NCBI GenBank assembly: GCA_049999805.1
Contig: JBNGIO010004449.1
Location: 1 to 26,954 of the forward strand
Length of the DNA stretch: 26,954 nucleotides
Direction of reading: 5' to 3'
From: Folioceros fuciformis
Taxonomy: Eukaryota > Anthocerotophyta > Anthocerotopsida > Anthocerotales
The translations under genes were made by a program, and so were the position numbers. The first letter of the stretch is position 1. Each line of letters opens with the position of its first letter. Under the pieces are notes generated by a model that saw only the letters and a program-made list of their open reading frames with translations, made no database searches and was not told the origin of the DNA. Positions 18,964 through 26,954 of the stretch are shown here, one piece after another.

Positions 18964-21242
18964 ACATGTTCCAGGTCTGCTTAGTGCACATACGGAGCAG
19001 GAGCATGTAGGCATGCTGGCGGAGTATCTGGACACTCTTCTGGAGAAGATGCTCGGCCTTGAAGCTATGCCCAGCAGGGTGAGCATAAGAAAGCTCGTGC
19101 TGAAGATGCTTTAGGCTCTCTTCAGCGTCGTCCACGTGATAAAATCATGCGGAAGGGAAGAGATTACACATGTCAACAGGCTTGGATGTTATCTTGATAC
19201 CCATTGTTCCATCATGTTGATGAAGTGTGTAAGCGTGGACATATACTGAGGAGCTGATATACGAAGATGTGGCGAGGCACCCCCGATTGCACTTTGTCGC
19301 GAGCCTCTGTGTGGAAAAATTCGCACATCGTTGCAAGCCGCTACTACCCATGCTGAAGATGCCATTTCTCACGCGTGAGCCGATTCCTTGGGGGTCGGTC
19401 AGGTTGGGCCCTCTCACCATTGGGCCGCCAGTTGCCATCAGTTCATTCGGCTGTAAGCGCGGACCTCAACCCAAAAATTTCCTACACTTTTCAACGGTCT
19501 TTTTTTATTGCAATCAAAATCTTAACCAATCGTGATGAGCTTTTTACCTGAGATATTTTGCGTCGCGCCAACTCGGATTGTATGTCTCGGAAATCTCATA
19601 ATCCATATGCAGAAAACCATATTCTGATATTGGAGTGATAAAATCTGGTGGGACTTTCAAAGCAAGCCTAGTATGATAGGACTTTCAAAGCAGGCGTAAA
19701 ATGAGTTTTGAGAGACGAGAGTGAAAGATTGGTATGTTTAAGCAAGTTTTTGCGCAGCACAGAGTGAGAATGCCCTTTTTGTAAAGAAACCTTAGAACCT
19801 CCATCTCCGTTCCAGTGCGCTTCGGAGGCCTGTTGTAGAATCTCTGTCCATGCCTTGATTGTGTCTCTGAGTTCTGGTCGTGAATCACACCCTAAGGTTA
19901 TGCAATGAAGCAACAAGCTCTTCAGACACGAGAAGAGAAGCAGAGATCTGTAAGGCAGTGAGGTCGCTAGCCCAGAATTGCACCTCCTTCTTTGTGCCCT
20001 ATCGTCTCACAACTGCAATGCAGCGCGATGAGGTCTACACGTCTAACCATCCGCTTTCCGAGATATGTCAGTGCCTCGCATCTGCCTCTCCTGTCGAGTG
20101 CATACGAGAGCCCAAGCTGTGAACTGATTTCACTTTTCTTGGATCACAGATTGTGGTTTTGGAACAGAGGAGCGTGGCGGAACGTAGGCCTGATGACAGG
20201 CTCGTCATGGCCGGTGGAAGGTACTCTCAGCTTTGGGGCCGGGAGCGCAGCAGAACTCCGACCAGCGGAACTGGAAAATGGCCATGCCGTGGCATTGCAG
20301 TCGAAAAGCTGATGCCCCGTAATCCAGTCAAATGAGACGGGCGCAAGTACTTGCAGCGTGGATTTTGTGGTGCGTAGTAACTAACGGCCTGCGCGTGGAG
20401 GTTTCCCCCAATGTGCGAGTTCCTTCACGAGACTCTCAGGCCAGCAAACATTGCGAGTTTCAGCTCTAGGGAAGCCGGAGAAGACGTCGTGGTGGATGGT
20501 AACTGATAACCAGCCCGCTGTCTGCAAATCTGGATCACATCGGATCCGGTGTGACGACGTTCAACGTCACCAGCGGATTCGGAAGATCCAGTCCGAGTCG
20601 AGTGTCAGAAACACGATGTTTGTCTTTAGCGGAATAGAAAATTGAGCTACAGAGGCGCACCACGTTCAGCGATGCTCTGTCCTGGCGATGCGATCGGAGA
20701 CTTGAAGATGAGAAATAGTACATCTCTAAACCTCGTCCAGTATGAACACTCTTCCAAACAGATACACATAATTCTATAAGTAAACAGCAGATTGAAAGGC
20801 ATCACAGCGTGTCGGACTTCGCGATTACACCGCGTTCCTTCACAGTTGTGGTCCTCTTACAGGCAACCACAGACAGCCCTGTGGACGGGAAGGGGAAGCA
20901 GCTTCACGTGAAGATGCTGACCCTGGACATGAACTAAGTTAATGCGTTTGTATCCAGCAGTCCAGTGATTATTGTAAGCAAGGTAGGGCAGCTTCAAAGA
21001 TACTGGACTAGACACTTGGATGGACTCGGTCAAACAAAGCAGAATCTGATAGGGAATTCGCACCATGGAGCGATAACAAGATCTTCCAGATGCAGAGGAC
21101 ATGGGGCAGGGACACTATCCCTCCCCCTGGATCTCTGGAGTGTTATGCAAGAACGAAAACAAGAACCCATCTTTCCCAATAGATAGTCGATTCTGTAGGT
21201 ACCACCCTTCCCCACAAGGCAGTTGTGGTTCCTTATCCCTCA
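18964..21242. other. Long intergenic region without recognised genes
   Basis: About 2.3 kb. Only short, motif-free open frames on both strands. It contains a two-copy imperfect 28-bp tandem duplication (19651-19706). No transposon protein, LTR pair or RNA gene recognised. Confidence 0.45.
19651..19706. repeat. Two-copy 28-bp tandem duplication
   Basis: GGACTTTCAAAGCA occurs at 19651 and again at 19679. The 28-bp units agree at about 22 positions. Small, old local duplication with no evident function. Confidence 0.7.
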
Positions 21243-21473
21243 TCATTTTGCAGGAGGAGGAGGGCTGCTGCAGTAATACGGAAAGCAACACCCTGGTTCT
21301 CCAGGAATGCAACAAGCTGCTCCGTATCTGCAGGATAGAAGCCGCCGCCTGTGGTCAGAGATTGCATCGTCCGACGCGCCACCCACTGTGACAGCGCCGG
21401 CAAGAGCCACAAGTTGCAGGCACACCATGATGAACATGGTGAGGAAGATCACAACAGCTGCGAGTTTCGCCAT
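21243..21473 (-). CDS. Small secreted cysteine-rich peptide precursor
   Basis: A 76-residue frame starting at an ATG. Residues 1-27 form a clear signal peptide (KLAAVVIFLTMFIMVCLQLV, then ALAGA). A short polar pro-region follows and ends in HRRRLLS, containing RRLL, which resembles the RRxL site cut by subtilase S1P in plant peptide precursors such as RALF. The last 30 residues hold six Cys in a C-x5-CC-x6-CC-x4-C arrangement and a PPPP tail, suggesting a disulphide-rich apoplastic peptide. The spacing recalls knottin- or granulin-like folds, but I recognise no named family. No introns are needed. A chance frame is unlikely given signal, processing site and Cys pattern together. Confidence 0.62.
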   Translation of the reverse strand: MAKLAAVVIFLTMFIMVCLQLVALAGAVTVGGASDDAISDHRRRLLSCRYGAACCIPGEPGCCFPYYCSSPPPPAK

Positions 21474-22495
21474 CGGATCCGACTGTCGTCTGAATGCTGA
21501 TCGATGCGCGATTTGCTTGTAGGGGAATTCGAGTTCTGCGTGGTCATCAGTGGTAGAACAAGCAAACGATCAGCATCAACGCGTTGGATCAGTCTGAGAT
21601 GGCAAGCGTCTGTTATTCCACTTCCACTACAGGGACCAACGAACTGCAAGTCACGCACCGTGCTCGAGATCACAAGCTTATCACACCACTCATCACTACG
21701 TTCAAACTTTGAAACAACGAAAGCGGCATGGGAACGTCCCATTCGCAGTAGTATGTACCGTCGGTGGAGTCTCCCTATCCGGCAGGCCGCGCGTGTGCTC
21801 CAGGATCCATCCCTGCGAGAAATCTAGAAATGAGCTGCGTTTTATAGCCAGTGGCAGGCCGATGGAGCAACTCCGCAAAGGCAGGAGTCAGTTGCAAGTT
21901 GCAACGGGCGCGCAACCCGAAACAGATGCTTGTTTCCCTCCACAAGGACCCCGATGCTCCTTCCGTGGGCCACATTTTCTTCTCCCCGTTGTCCAGTAAT
22001 TCGTCATCCAGGCTAATAGAGACCCTGTAAGACATATCAAGGCCTCTCAGATCCTCTCCGGGTCCAGAAGGCTAGCATGAACCTTAAATGCCGATCGCTC
22101 ACTCTTGACAACCATGAAGAAACCCTCACTGACCTGACAATCTGCACCCGTAACTGCATCCAAAGATGCCTGTCTCTTCAATCTCAACCGTCTGTCTCTT
22201 CGATCCCTAATGGTCTTTGTAACTTTGATCCTGGATGGAAAACGAATGCTTTGCCATTCTTGATGGCAACACAACAAGCTAGGTGGTTTTTGAGACGCCT
22301 AAGGACAACCACATGCTTCTCCATCGTTCTCTTTGAGTAACCTCAAACCATGGTATCAACATTAGGCAACATGTCAAGATAGATTGACCATTGTCTGTCT
22401 GAAAGGAAAGTTTAGCGTCTCAGGTGTTAAAAAGGCATACGTGTACCTCCTTCACGAGGGGGCTAAGGGGGTAACACGAACCGAAAGGAAACTTT

Positions 22496-22505
22496 TATAA
22501 AAATA
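22496..22505 (+). promoter_or_regulatory. TATA-like element before a small ORF
   Basis: TATAAAAATA, 74 bp upstream of the ATG at 22570. Good match to the plant TATA consensus, but no other promoter evidence. Confidence 0.3.
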
Positions 22506-22569
22506 CGCGTACAAGCTTCAGATTTTAAGACGCCTCCCTCCATCAAGAGCCTGCATCACTCATATCAGC

Positions 22570-22704
22570 ATGGGGCGATACAAGAGTCGAGGACCATGGA
22601 GGGAAGAAGCTGCGAAGCGATCTGAGACCCCGGAAAGCGTAGATGACATGTTCCTCACTCTGTTTACCCACGCAACGAAAGTTGCTCAATTCCATTGTGG
22701 ATGA
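22570..22704 (+). CDS. Possible 44-codon small ORF
   Basis: ATG to TGA encodes a charged 44-residue peptide (MGRYKSRGPWREEAAKRSET, then a more hydrophobic half with MFLTLFTHATKVAQF). A TATA-like element lies at a sensible distance upstream. No signal peptide, no recognised motif and no sign of splicing to neighbours. It may be a real micropeptide, part of a non-coding transcript, or chance. Confidence 0.2.
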   Translation: MGRYKSRGPWREEAAKRSETPESVDDMFLTLFTHATKVAQFHCG

Positions 22705-22816
22705 CATGTGAGCCAACGATCACGGACAGATATGCACACATAATACAGGCGACTGGAAGAGATTTGGACAACGTGTCTTACACTGGAGTGCATGTCATAT
22801 TCCTACAGCAGGGCCA

Positions 22817-23777
22817 CTACAATTTGTTGACCACGACTTCGAGCTTGGCCACAGCCTCGTTGTAGTACTTCTCTGCCTTCGACGTGCTCTTCTCCCGAGC
22901 GGCGTAGTCCAGCTGGAAACGAAAGAAGGGATTTGAGAGGAATGTGGAGTAAAGACGGTCAGGCAAGAGCCAAAGAAATGACGAGTTGAAGTTACCGAAT
23001 CAATACTGGACTTGAGGCTCGTGATAAGAGCCTTGAATTCCTTCTTCTCGTCTTTCGGCTTGCTGGCGAGGATCTTGTCCAAGTCGAAGTTCAAAGGACT
23101 GACTCTCAACTCGTTCTGGACATAGGGCCATGCCTTCTTATCGATGAGCTCCTTCACACCGACGATCCTGCTTGCCGACTCCTTAGTTCTGGCCACTAGA
23201 TCGCTGTACTCCCCTTTCTGGATGTAGAACCGCTCACGCAACGGCAGGTCGGTGTCCCTAGCCTGATCCGCGTTTTCTGTCCCGGCTGTCACACCACGCG
23301 GCACAAATCGTTCTCAAAATGCAAGCACGCTTCTATCCGCGCAACCTCCTCTCTTCTGTCTGCTTCACACAGTCAGTCTCAACATTGCAAGAAGTCCTGT
23401 ATTTCCCTCATCTTCCGCGTCAAGCAGCAAGCCAAATGTGCCACACTCTGGAGCAACGAGGGACACTCACGCAGGCCGCCGAAGAAGGGAGGAGGAGGTT
23501 TGATTTCCGGAGGAGCAGGCTCCGCACGCGCAGAAGAAGCCAAGGCTCCGGCCGCCACAGAAGCCGCGAGCAGGCCGAGCATGGACCGCCTACTCTGCGA
23601 TTCCGACTCCTCACCGCGCTGTGCGCGCACTGAAACCACGGTTACCCGTTTCAGCGCCACTCGGCTGCTGCTGCTGCTGCCGGCGCTGCTGTTGAGCTGG
23701 CTGGCACTGCTCACCACCAGACTGCCTTCCAGAACGGCCGGCGACAGTCCCGCCATGGTTGCCACAGCCTGTGCCAT
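22817..23777 (-). CDS. PSBQ: PsbQ, oxygen-evolving enhancer protein 3 of photosystem II
   Basis: Three exons on the minus strand join in phase: 23777-23471, 23285-22996 and 22912-22817, with introns of 185 and 83 bp. The 230-residue precursor begins MAQAVATMAGL, the same opening as Arabidopsis PsbQ, which fixes the start. Residues 1-55 are a Ser/Ala-rich chloroplast transit peptide. A twin-arginine (RR at 63-64), a hydrophobic stretch (MLGLLAASVAAGALASS) and an ARA cleavage site (83-85) form a Tat-type lumen signal. The mature part carries ENADQARD, RERFYIQKGEYSDL, KKAWPYVQNELR, LASKPKDEKKEF and the four-helix-bundle end KAEKYYNEAVAKLE. PsbQ binds with PsbP at the lumenal face of photosystem II and stabilises the Mn cluster's Ca and Cl requirement. 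Nuclear-encoded; nothing unusual in length. Confidence 0.95.
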
Positions 23778-24412
23778 AGCCAGCAAACAATCGCAGGCGA
23801 GGGACGGGCTGGGGGGCAGGTTGAGACACGGCAACTCGAGAGGATGGAAACGCTGGCTACCAGAACATCGATTTGGAGACAGAGGAGGCCTGAGGGAGAC
23901 GGAACACTCAACGTGACCGAGAATACCTTACCAGCCTATGGGGAGTCAGTGCTACGGGCCCCACAAGATCCTAATCCTTATCTCCTGTCCAGGGACGCCA
24001 TGGACGGGAGTCTCCAATCTGAATCGACGCGTTCTTTATTGCTTTCTTTGCTAATTACAATTCGATTAAAGAGCAAATCACAAAAATTCGGGTCATCCAT
24101 TACGTAAAATTTAATATGCTTAAAGGGGGTAATATCACAGCCTAATTTCCATGGATATGTAGAATAAACGCGCATAATATGTAGGTAATGCACATGGGCG
24201 GGGGGGAAAAGTGATAGAAACTGATACGGTGCGGATGAGCTTTGAGGATGTGTAGCGGCTGCAACCATGAACTGGGCGGGGCCAACGGGAGCAAGAGAGC
24301 CCTCTCTTCTCCATTTCCTTGGCTGCCGTAGCCCGAGGTTTCCTTCTTCGGCCGGCCAGCGAGCTCGCTCTGAAGCAAAGGTGGCGCATTGACGATCTCA
24401 AGGCTTTAGGCC
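23778..24412. promoter_or_regulatory. Divergent promoter region of PsbQ and plastid EF-Ts
   Basis: 635 bp separate two divergently transcribed genes for plastid proteins. A GATAAG I-box, typical of light-regulated plant promoters, lies at 23982-23977 in PsbQ orientation, about 200 bp before its start. No clear TATA box was found for either gene. Motif matches this short can arise by chance. Confidence 0.35.
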
Positions 24413-26954
24413 ATGGCCGCCTCGCTCCATGCGTTGGGCGTGGGGACGCCCTCCATCACCAAATGGATGCTCCCCAGCTCCGGCTGCAGCGCCACCGCCG
24501 GCGCCGGCTGCAACTCCACCACCTGTGCTGCGGCCTGCGGGCCTGCCGCTCCTCTCCCTCGCTTGCGCCTGGCCGCCGCCTCCGCCTCCTGCTGCTCCAA
24601 CGCTGTGCAGGGGCCGCGGCANNNNNNNNNNNNNNNNNNNNNNNNNNNNNNNNNNNNNNNNNNNNNNNNNNNNNNNNNNNNNNNNNNNNNNNNNNNNNNN
24701 NNNNNNNNNNNNNNNNNNNNNGGCATCAGGCCAAGCTCAGGCCGCAAGCCACGGCCGTGGATGGAGAGGTGTCGGTGGCGGAGGAGGAGGCGGCTCCGTC
24801 TGCTCCCCCGTTTGTGGTGGAGGAGGGGTTGGAGCAGCAGCCGCAGCAGCGGAGGAGAGGGAATGCAGGAAGGCGAGTGACTGTGAAGTCGGAGGACCTC
24901 AAGGAGGGAGCTATCTTCACCGGCACCGTGCGCACGGTGACGAGCTATGGCGCGTTTGTGGACGTTGGGGCCTTCACGGACGGGCTGGTGCACATCTCGC
25001 AGCTCAGTGACTCGTATGTGTCGCAGGTGCAGGATTTGGTTGCCGTAGGGCAGCAGGTGAGTGTGCGGATTCTGGATGTGGATTTCAATGCCGGCCGCAT
25101 CTCGCTCACCATGCGGCCTGTGGTCCCGCCGGCTAGTGCGGATGGGGAATCCGAAGGGGATGCTGCTGGAGGTGATGCTGCTACGGCTGCTGGACCCCGG
25201 GGTCCTCCCTCGGAGAGAAAAAAGATTGCAGGCCGCGGGAACAGTGCGAACAAGAGCGCATCTGCCAGCTCGAAGCCCTCAGTGCAGAAGGGGCAGACTC
25301 TCACCGGAGTTGTGAAGAACGTGATTAAGTCTGGTGCCTTTCTTACTCTGCCTGGCGGTGATGAGGGCTTCCTGCGTGCATCCGATATGAGCAACCCTGG
25401 CACTGTGCTGGAGTCGCTTGTCGGGCAAGAGCTTAGTGTTCGGGTGCAGCGGATTGATGGACGAGGGAAAGTCTCGCTGACGCAAAAGGTGGAGGTGGAC
25501 ATGAAGCAGATCAACTTGTCCATCAACAGCAATGAGCAAGGCGGGGCTGCTAATCCCTTTGAACTGGCGTTCAGGAAGAGCAACTTCTTAGTGCTGGAGG
25601 AAGGGAAGGCAGGGGAGGCTGTTGGTCCTGCGGAGGAGAGAGCGGACGAGGTTTCCTTTCAGGAGGAGATTGCACATGATGCAGTAGTAGAGACTGCCTC
25701 AGTAGCTAAGGCTGTCTCATCCACAATTGACACTGTGGTAGAAAATGCGGTGGTGGAGGACAGTGGTCGTGCAAAGGTGGTTCCGGAGGTTGAGGAAACG
25801 GCCACTGACGAAACAACAGTGGCGCAGGTGCCAACTGAGGAAACAACCGTGGCCCAGATACCAGCGGAAGAAACAATCGTGGCGCAGGAGGCAGCCGAAG
25901 AAGCAACCGTGGCGCAGGTGTCAGCTGAAGCAACAAACATGGTGGAGGAACCAACTGAAGCAACAACTGTGGCTGAGGTGCCAGCCGAAGACACAACCGT
26001 GGCGCAGGTGCCAGCAGAAGCAACAACCGTGGTGGAGGAATCAGCTGAAGACACAACCGTGGCGGAGGTGCCAGCTGAAGACACAACCGTTGCGCAGGTG
26101 CCAGCTGAAGACGCAACCGTGGCACAGGTGGTCGTTGAAGAGAAAACCGTGGCGCAGGTGCCGGCACCCGTTGCAGAAGCATCTGTGTCCAGGTCTGAAC
26201 CTGTGCGGGAGCCCCTGGCGAAGAAGGATGTTGCGTCAGCTGGAGCAGGAGCAGGAGCAGCGGTGGTGGTGGCTCCGGCGTTGGTGAAAGAGCTGCGGCA
26301 GGTGTCTGGGGCGGGGATGATGGATTGCAAGAAGGCGTTAGTGGCATGCAACAACAACTTGGAAAAGGCGGCGGAGTACCTCCGGAAAAAGGGGCTTGCG
26401 AGCGCAGACAAGAAAGCCAGCCGCGTGGCTGCTGAGGGAGCCATTGGCAGCTACATCCACGACGGCCGCATTGGCGTGTTGATAGAGGTGAATTCGGAGA
26501 CGGATTTTGTAGCCAGAGGGGAGAAGTTCAAGGAGTTGGTGCAGGACCTGGCCATGCAGGTGGCCGCCTACCCGCAGGTACAGTATGTGAGCGTGGAGGA
26601 CATTCCTGAGGAGATTGCTGAGCGGGAGCGGCAACTCGAGAGTTCCAAGGAGGACCTGGCCAGCAAACCCGAGGCTGTTCGCAGCAAGATTGTGGAGGGC
26701 CGGGTGAGCAAGGTCCTTAAGGAGGTTGCTTTGCTGGAGCAGCCCTACATCCGCAACGACAAGGTGCTGCTGCGAGAGCACATCAAGGAGGCCATTGCTG
26801 CCCTGGGAGAGAATCTACAGGTGCGAAGGTTCCACAGGTTCAATCTCGGCGAGGGCATCGAGAAGAAAGTGGCTAATCTAGCTGCCGACATCGCCGAGCA
26901 GACCAAGCCTAAGGAAGTGAAGGATGTTCCTCCTCCGGCTGCCAAGGCAGCAGT
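24413..26954 (+). CDS. PETs: Plastid S1-domain/EF-Ts polyprotein (PSRP-7 + EF-Ts), partial at 3' end
   Basis: Starts at an excellent ATG context (gccATGGCC) with an Ala/Ser/Cys-rich chloroplast transit peptide. A 100-N gap (24622-24721) follows; after it the frame used is set by the conserved domains. S1 domain 1 (about 24883-25110) has GAIFTGTVRTVTSYGAFVDV and DGLVHISQLSD. S1 domain 2 (about 25288-25490) has GVVKNVIKSGAFLTL. Then NPFELAFRKSNF, an acidic linker with twelve 10-residue repeats, and an EF-Ts domain from 26278 with KELRQVSGAGMMDCKKAL and the signature ETDFVAR. EF-Ts recycles EF-Tu-GDP during plastid translation; the S1 part becomes ribosomal protein PSRP-7 in Chlamydomonas. Plant homologues have two EF-Ts domains, so a second one is expected beyond the window. 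No introns seen. Confidence 0.93.
24622..24721. other. Assembly gap (100 N) inside the EF-Ts gene
   Basis: Exactly 100 Ns. The frame of the transit peptide (24413) and that of the S1 domains after the gap can be reconciled only if the real missing length differs from 100 by the right amount. The flanks are GC-rich, a likely cause of the sequencing dropout. Confidence 0.99.
25810..26169 (+). repeat. Twelve-copy 30-bp coding minisatellite in the EF-Ts linker
   Basis: Twelve consecutive 30-bp units encode variants of ETTVAQVPAE. All units keep the reading frame, and most differences are single substitutions. The array lies between the second S1 domain and the EF-Ts domain in an acidic, presumably unstructured linker. 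It makes long antisense open frames that are not genes. Confidence 0.92.

Larger units (their letters stand above)
21474..22816. other. Intergenic region, only weak ORFs
   Basis: About 1.3 kb between the secreted-peptide gene and the PsbQ 3' end. Open frames at 21775-22035 (-) and 22077-22340 (+) have no recognised motif. A small ORF with an upstream TATA (22570-22704) is listed separately. Confidence 0.4.

Noticed and set aside
21775-22035. 86-codon minus-strand ORF with an ATG start
   Set aside because: No motif, targeting signal or splice context; comparable frames occur on the opposite strand.
22350-22367. TGGTATCA, resembling the initiator-Met tRNA primer-binding site of Copia elements
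   Set aside because: Only 8 bases match before the consensus breaks, and no LTR pair, gag or reverse transcriptase was found nearby.
25659-26444. Long minus-strand open frames (213 and 261 codons) with Ser/Thr/Ala- and Pro/Leu-rich repeats
   Set aside because: They are antisense shadows of the 30-bp repeat array and flanking coding sequence of the EF-Ts gene, whose conserved domains fix the plus-strand frame.

Overview
This is nuclear DNA from a land plant. The evidence is a three-exon PsbQ gene with a plastid/lumen targeting sequence, the plastid S1–EF-Ts polyprotein gene, a plant-type XRCC4 gene, an LWD/TTG1 WD40 gene and three large PLS-class pentatricopeptide (PPR) genes. Introns are short (82–185 bp in the two best-resolved split genes), spacing is tight, and the PPR genes are almost intronless. 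One PPR protein ends in a variant deaminase domain with a KP box and terminal Asp-Arg-His. As I recall the literature, that variant is restricted to lineages with U-to-C organelle editing (hornworts, ferns, non-Selaginella lycophytes). Compact gene spacing makes a hornwort my best guess; this is inference. Two 100-N assembly gaps are present (1177-1276 and 24622-24721).

Layout. 1-2854 (-): a split gene I do not recognise; three exons join in phase and further exon-like pieces lie towards position 1. 3645-4202 (-): a ZCCHC10-type zinc-knuckle protein, head-to-head with an intronless LWD/TTG1-type WD40 gene (4383-5414, +). 6439-14651: three related PPR genes. PPR-1 (+) has a DYW:KP-like deaminase domain. 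PPR-2 (-) stops inside its E2 region and is followed by what looks like a decayed DYW domain. PPR-3 (+) has a short first exon, five exact 102-codon repeat periods and no deaminase domain. 15.5-16.75 kb: an AT-rich island holding a secreted Gnk2/DUF26 protein (-). 17575-18963 (+): XRCC4 in five exons. 18964-22816: mostly empty, with a small secreted Cys-rich peptide gene (21243-21473, -). 22817-23777 (-): PsbQ. 24413-end (+): the plastid PSRP-7/EF-Ts polyprotein, running off the window.

How the genes relate. The neighbours are mostly functionally independent: circadian or epidermal WD40 regulator, organelle RNA editing, end-joining DNA repair, apoplastic defence, photosystem II and plastid translation. 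The PPR trio is the real local unit. Shared N-terminal architecture points to local duplication with one inversion, after which one copy kept a complete deaminase domain and two lost or lack it. PsbQ and EF-Ts, both plastid-targeted, are divergently arranged across 635 bp.
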